From: Streptomyces griseus subsp. griseus
Lineage (GTDB): Bacteria; Actinomycetota; Actinomycetes; Streptomycetales; Streptomycetaceae
Length of the DNA stretch: 8,706 nucleotides
Reading direction: 5' to 3'
Assembly (NCBI RefSeq): GCF_000720255.1
Contig: NZ_JOJE01000085.1
Location: 1 to 8,706, forward strand
The notes under the pieces were generated by a model that did no database searches, had not been told where the DNA came from, and saw only the letters and a list, made by a program, of their open reading frames with translations. The position numbers were made by a program, and so were the translations under genes. Of this stretch, positions 5,747 to 8,706 are shown one piece after another (position 1 is the first letter of the stretch; each line of letters opens with the position of its first letter).

Positions 5747-6333
5747 GTGATCCTCGTGGAGGACTGGGCAGAGATCCGCCGTCTGCACCGGGCCGAGCAG
5801 ATGCCGATCAGGGCGATCGCACGGCATCTGGGCATCTCGAAGAACACCGTCAAGCGTGCTCTGGCGAGCGATCGGCCGCCGCAGTATCAGCGGCCGGCCA
5901 GGGGCTCGGTGGTCGACGCGGTCGAGGTGCAGATCCGTGAACTGCTGCGGGAGACCCCGACGATGCCCGCGACGGTGATCGCCGAGCGGATCGGCTGGGA
6001 GCGAGGCATGACGATCCTCAAGGACCGGATCCGGGAACTTCGGCCTGCCTATCTCCCCGTCGATCCGGTCTCGCGCACGGTCTATCGGCCCGGTGAGCTG
6101 GCCCAGTGCGACCTGTGGTTCCCCGACGCGGACATCCCTCTGGGCTATGGGCAGACCGGACGCCCGCCGGTCCTGGTGATGGTGTCCGGCTACTCACGCG
6201 TGTCACCGCCCGGATGCTGCCGTCACGCAGGACCGGCGACCTGATCGACGGCCACTGGCGGCTGCTGAGCGAGTGGGGCGCGGTCCCCAGGACGCTGGTC
6301 TGGGACAACGAGGCCGGTGTCGGCCGCGGCCGC
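5747..6333 (+). pseudogene. istA: IS21-family transposase IstA, frameshifted and truncated
   Basis: GTG 5747 follows GGAGG (5738-5742) and opens an IstA protein. Residues 20-40 (PIRAIARHLGISKNTVKRAL) are the helix-turn-helix, and the first catalytic aspartate is D122 in LAQCDLWFPDA. After SGYSRV (residues 147-152) the frame is lost: comparison with the expected 'SGYSRVITARMLPSR' shows one base missing after position 6202, and the correct sequence (TARMLPSRRTGDLIDGHW) continues in the next frame. That frame keeps the second catalytic aspartate in LVWDNEAGVGRGR and then ends at about 6333, where recombinase sequence begins. The catalytic Glu and C-terminal half are missing. In the unshifted frame, translation ends at 6244 after 165 residues. 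Confidence 0.85.
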
Positions 6334-6813
6334 CCGACGATGGGCTACGCCGCGATCTACCCCAAGGACGCGATCGAAGCGCACCAGGCGTTCATCAGCC
6401 GCCGCCGTGCACTTCGACCGACCGAGGAATACCGGGCAGTGACACCAGACGAGTGGAAGCAGTTCCTCGGCCACTTCGAGCGCCGCAAACTCGCTCTCGG
6501 AGACTGCGGACGAGCATACGGAAGCGACTGCGTTCATGAGCATGCGTGCGTCCGCTGCCCCGTTCTGATCGTCTCCCCGACCGAGAGACCCCGTCTTGTC
6601 GAGATCCGAGACAACCTGGGAGAACGGATCACGGAAGCTGAACGCGAAGGCTGGCTTGGTGAAGTCGAAGGTCTCTCCACCAGCCTGGCAGCCGCTGAAG
6701 AGAAGATCGCACAACTCGATGCCCGTCAGGAACGGAAGAACTCGCCTGTCTTTCTGGGAGTTCCGACATTCCATCAACTCATCGCTCGGACCGTCGAAGG
6801 AACGAATCCCTGA
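6334..6813 (+). pseudogene. C-terminal fragment of a tyrosine recombinase, fused in frame to istA debris
   Basis: From about 6334 the frame encodes TMGYAAIYPKDAIEAHQAF, the region around the catalytic tyrosine of a tyrosine-type site-specific recombinase. An EEYR...EFLGHFERRK-type segment (here EYRAVTPDEWKQFLGHFERR) follows, then a cysteine cluster CVHEHACVRCP and a helical tail (RITEAEREGWLGEVEGLS, then AAEEKIAQLDA), ending at TGA 6811-6813. This arrangement matches, from memory, the C-terminus of large actinobacterial integrases related to Tn554-type recombinases. The Arg-His-Arg catalytic residues upstream are absent, so it cannot recombine DNA. The same open frame continues leftwards into istA sequence without a stop, so a gene caller may report one chimeric protein starting near 6106. 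Confidence 0.75.
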
Positions 6814-7089
6814 TCCGGTGTGACTGAGCGCTTCGCTTGGCCAGTTGAGCGTTTACTGGGCATGGTGTCGCCCGAGTTAGGCCGGTGAGCCCTGGTGATT
6901 TCGTCCGCTCGCCCATGACATGCGGTGTCCTGGCGCCGTGAACGACGTACACGGCGAGAGTGCTGGTCGCATGGCCGGTCCGGTGGCACACCTGCTCGCT
7001 GGATGATCTTCTGATTCCGTACGGGATTCCCACCCTGGTGGTTGAGTGCCAAGGTCTGGGCCCGACATGGTCCAGATCCTGGCGGCGTC
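6814..7089. other. Spacer without a recognisable gene
   Basis: These 276 nt separate the recombinase fragment from the convergent 199-aa gene. I find no protein similarity in any frame and no clear hairpin terminator. It could be flank of the lost recombinase-bearing element. Confidence 0.5.
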
Positions 7090-7689
7090 CTACTCTGCCG
7101 GCTCGCGCCAGGCGGCGACGAGATCGTGGAAGCGCGGGAAACGGGCACCCGGAACAGTCTCGTCACTGACCGTCTCGCCGTTGAGCCAGCAGATGTCGAA
7201 GACGTAGGTCTCGGTGTCGAGTAGGCAGCACACACCACCGGTGGCGGCGGTGAGGTCGGTGAACACCTGCCTGACGGTCGCGGACTGCATGAACATCCGG
7301 CTCATGCCCGAGGTGGCCGCCATGAACTGCAGCGACGCGAAATTCGGGTGCTGTGTGGGCGAGAACGTGACAGTCAGGTAGATGTACCCGACCGACACTC
7401 GTCCCTGCTCGTCGACCCTGTCGGAATCCCGGAGGTGGAACTCGCGCACCGCTTCGTCGACGCCAATCATGACTGAGGTGTCCAGTTCGAGCGTGCCGCC
7501 TGCCGAACAGTCGACCGGTTCGCTCTTGAACCTCGAGGTGAACGGCACGATCAACTGCTCGCCGCTCGGCAGGGTGATCGGAAGCGGCGGCATGTGGCGG
7601 CCTTGCGGGGCGAGCTCGGCCAGCCGGGTCAGTGCCCTCGCAACGTTCCGAGGGGGCATGAAGATTTCGTAGCTGTAGTCCAGCCCCAT
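7090..7689 (-). CDS. Conserved-looking protein of unknown function (199 aa)
   Basis: I do not recognise a domain. The protein is a soluble, mixed alpha/beta sequence without signal peptide or membrane segment. It starts MGLDYSYEIFMPPRNVARAL, a short strand followed by a helix, and then alternates hydrophobic strands (VSVGYIYLTVTF, TYVFDICWL) with helices (MFMQSATVRQVFTDLTAAT). It ends in a charged helix, FPRFHDLVAAWREPAE. The ATG at 7689 is preferred over the longer reading from 7773 because GGGGAGG (7699-7705) lies 9 nt upstream and the extra 28 residues look like non-coding composition. The overall layout recalls single-copy Streptomyces hypothetical proteins that begin MG(L/Y)DY. It is a convergent neighbour of the recombinase fragment and is divergent from the small plus-strand gene at 7827. 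Confidence 0.75.
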   Translation of the reverse strand: MGLDYSYEIFMPPRNVARALTRLAELAPQGRHMPPLPITLPSGEQLIVPFTSRFKSEPVDCSAGGTLELDTSVMIGVDEAVREFHLRDSDRVDEQGRVSVGYIYLTVTFSPTQHPNFASLQFMAATSGMSRMFMQSATVRQVFTDLTAATGGVCCLLDTETYVFDICWLNGETVSDETVPGARFPRFHDLVAAWREPAE

Positions 7690-7826
7690 ACCGCTTCGCC
7701 TCCCCTTGTTCTGAGCCGGGATCCTTTCACGGTATGGACTGGTCGCCCAGTTGATTATTTGGGGGTCAGCCAACTGCCGATCGGCCTCTCAGCCGCGTGC
7801 TTGATAGTTCAGAGAAGGAACCGACC
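7690..7826. other. Divergent intergenic region with an inverted repeat
   Basis: This spacer separates two divergent starts and should hold both promoters, though I see no convincing -35/-10 pair. It contains ACTGG-TCGC-CCAGT (7738-7751) and a spaced repeat, CAGTTG (7748-7753) with CAACTG (7771-7776), which could be an operator. AAGGAA (7815-7820) is the ribosome binding site for the ATG at 7827. Confidence 0.4.
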
Positions 7827-8047
7827 ATGACCACCCCGGCCCGAAGCCGGGACGGAGCTACGCCGAACTCGTGGGCGGCCCGCTGGACGGATTGCTGCTC
7901 GACATCACCGGCTGGAGGCCGGGGGAGATCGACGACGGTGTCTCCCTCCTCACGGAGCTCGGGCAGTTCGGCCCCGGGGGCCGGGCGCTGTACGACCCGC
8001 GCCCCGGCAACTCGGCACGCTGGGACTGGTCCGGCGACAGCCCCTGA
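7827..8047 (+). pseudogene. Small actinobacterial hypothetical protein, frameshifted near its start
   Basis: A frame ending at TGA 8045-8047 encodes SYAELVGGPLDGLLLDITGW, then RPGEIDDGV, FGPGGRALYDPRP and RWDWSGDSP, a low-noise sequence that looks like a real small protein. It has no start codon of its own. The ATG at 7827, with AAGGAA 6 nt upstream, is one frame off. Adding a single C to the CCCC run at 7834-7837 joins them as MTTPGPKPGRSYAELVGG, giving about 73 residues. So this is either a one-base deletion in a homopolymer, or a sequencing error. I know no function; the family seems to be a short Streptomyces protein of unknown role. Confidence 0.6.
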
Positions 8048-8163
8048 TCACCTGCCACCCGGCGGTCATCACGGCACGAGAAGTGGCCACCGTGCTGCAC
8101 TGATGCGGCCACTGTTCGGTGAAACGGCTCATGGGGTCCCGAGCCTCTGCCAGGTTCGATTGC

Positions 8164-8586
8164 GTGGATCAAGGATGGACAGCGGTTATCGCAGGTGGCG
8201 TCGGGCTTGTTGGCGCGGTCGTTGGTGCTCTCGTCGGCGGGCTTGCCGCGGTCCGGGGTGCTCGGATCGGTGCGGAAATGAACGCGGCCGCCGTACGGGA
8301 ACAGGTTCGAGACCAAGCTGCTCTGGAGCTGCAGCAATGGGTCCGCCAGGAACGGCAGAAGGCCTGTCTGCAGGTGATGGACATGTACGCCGTCTTCAAC
8401 AGCGAATCCGTCTGGCGGCGCGAAGAAATGGAAGCGGGCACGGCGCTGGACGAGACGTCGCTCCAGTCCTATGCGGATCACTCCACCAATCTCATCGCTG
8501 CGTGCGACCACTTGGCGCTCCTAACCTCGATCTTTCGAGGGGGTCCGCCGACGGAGTCGGTGGGCCCTTTTGCTTTTCGGAGCTGA
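8164..8586 (+). CDS. Small membrane-anchored protein of unknown function
   Basis: From GTG 8164 this gives 140 residues: a single N-terminal hydrophobic segment (about 5-27, TAVIAGGVGLVGAVVGALVG then GLA), then RGARIGAEM and a long charged helix (VREQVRDQAALELQQWVRQE and onwards), typical of actinobacterial single-pass proteins beginning (M/V)DQGW with a cytoplasmic coiled-coil-like part. The function is unknown. GTG 8119 would add 15 residues without hydrophobic character and has no better ribosome binding site; CAGG at 8151-8154 weakly supports 8164. The end is odd: the last about 20 residues (from SIFRGGPPTESV) are translated from two hairpins and a T-rich tract, so the natural C-terminus has probably been lost by deletion or frameshift. 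Confidence 0.6.
   Translation: MDQGWTAVIAGGVGLVGAVVGALVGGLAAVRGARIGAEMNAAAVREQVRDQAALELQQWVRQERQKACLQVMDMYAVFNSESVWRREEMEAGTALDETSLQSYADHSTNLIAACDHLALLTSIFRGGPPTESVGPFAFRS
8525..8540 (+). other. Short hairpin directly before the terminator
   Basis: CCTCGA-TCTT-TCGAGG forms a perfect 6-bp stem with a four-base loop. It abuts the next hairpin with no spacer, so the two helices could stack on each other in RNA. Confidence 0.6.
8541..8577 (+). terminator. Intrinsic terminator
   Basis: GGGTCCGCCGAC (8541-8552), loop GGA (8553-8555) and GTCGGTGGGCCC (8556-8567) form a 12-bp stem with two G-U pairs, followed by TTTTGCTTTT (8568-8577). This is a classical plus-strand intrinsic terminator. It lies inside the 3' end of the 8164-8586 reading frame. 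Confidence 0.82.
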
Positions 8587-8706
8587 TGGTGGGCAGGCCG
8601 GTGACCAGGCTGTCGCGTCGGGTGGGCGCCGGGTTCCACTGCCCGGGGCGGGTGATGCTGTCGCAGGGACGGTGGGTTGCTGGTCAGCCGGGGTCGGGCA
8701 GGAGCG
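8587..8706. other. Right edge, no gene recognised
   Basis: These 120 bases are GC-rich and hold no start codon with a plausible ribosome binding site. A minus-strand frame (RRDSLVTGLPTISSEKQKGP) is open across it and into the terminator, but I cannot tell whether it is the end of a convergent gene from outside the window. Confidence 0.35.

Larger units (their letters stand above)
5663..6333 (+). mobile_element. Left part of an IS21-family element (truncated)
   Basis: The element begins at about 5663 or 5671 (GTCGGCGGATCAAAAGTGAC lies in the terminal region) inside the winged-helix remnant, carries the terminal-repeat region and the first half of istA, and is cut at about 6333, where tyrosine-recombinase sequence takes over. 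The second half of istA, the istB ATPase gene and the right end are all missing from this window, so the element cannot move by itself. The exact left boundary is uncertain because the other end is not available for comparison. Confidence 0.75.

Noticed and set aside
5470..5853. Minus-strand open frame across the IS21 left end
   Set aside because: It crosses the insertion boundary and opposes istA; composition is random-looking and no domain is seen.
8035..8103. Short plus frame ...PLITCHPAVITAREVATVLH after the small frameshifted gene
   Set aside because: It has no start codon or ribosome binding site and no similarity I can name, so a coding claim is not supported.
8130..8170. tRNA-like T-loop (GGTTCGAT at 8153-8160)
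   Set aside because: No acceptor stem, D-arm or anticodon arm can be built around it.
1..8706. CRISPR array, rRNA or phage-defence system
   Set aside because: No regularly spaced repeats, no rRNA-like conserved blocks and no recognisable defence domain were seen in any frame.

Overview
The window looks like Streptomyces or a close actinomycete relative. The DNA is very GC-rich, start codons are often GTG, the secreted cellulolytic proteins carry CBM2 modules, and there is a perfect CebR operator palindrome (TGGGAGCGCTCCCA). Rare TTA codons also occur, and in this group these are read by the bldA tRNA.

The functional core is a minus-strand gene set from about 5064 down to 729. A putative promoter (5036-5064) and the CebR box (5005-5018) lead into three secreted proteins. 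The first is a bacterial expansin with a C-terminal CBM2 (3602-4912). The second is a CBM2 protein whose core resembles fungal Cip1 (2416-3582). The third is a GH5 endoglucanase/cellulase with an N-terminal CBM2 (729-2225). Expansin and Cip1-like genes are 13 nt apart; the cellulase follows after 190 nt. Together they would pair two non-hydrolytic or cryptic-activity cellulose-active proteins with one hydrolase, all anchored to cellulose and de-repressed by cello-oligosaccharides. Each of the three genes has a TTA codon in its signal-peptide region (codons 27, 6 and 7), which suggests an extra bldA-dependent control. I regard this as the most interesting content of the window.

The cassette is surrounded by gene debris. 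On the left are the end of a transposase (1-144), a TetR-like C-terminal remnant (171-452) and a zinc-alcohol-dehydrogenase C-terminal remnant (456-728) that begins directly at the cellulase stop codon. On the right are a ricin-lectin remnant (5138-5239) beside a pentanucleotide repeat, and a short winged-helix N-terminus (from 5547) cut by the left end of an IS21-family element. The istA of that element is frameshifted and then fused, at a 12-bp palindrome, to the C-terminus of a tyrosine recombinase (ends 6813).

The right part (6814-8706) holds a 199-aa protein of unknown function (minus strand), a small frameshifted gene read on the plus strand from 7827, and a small membrane-anchored protein. 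The C-terminal end of this last reading frame runs through two back-to-back hairpins followed by a T-rich tract, an apparent intrinsic terminator.
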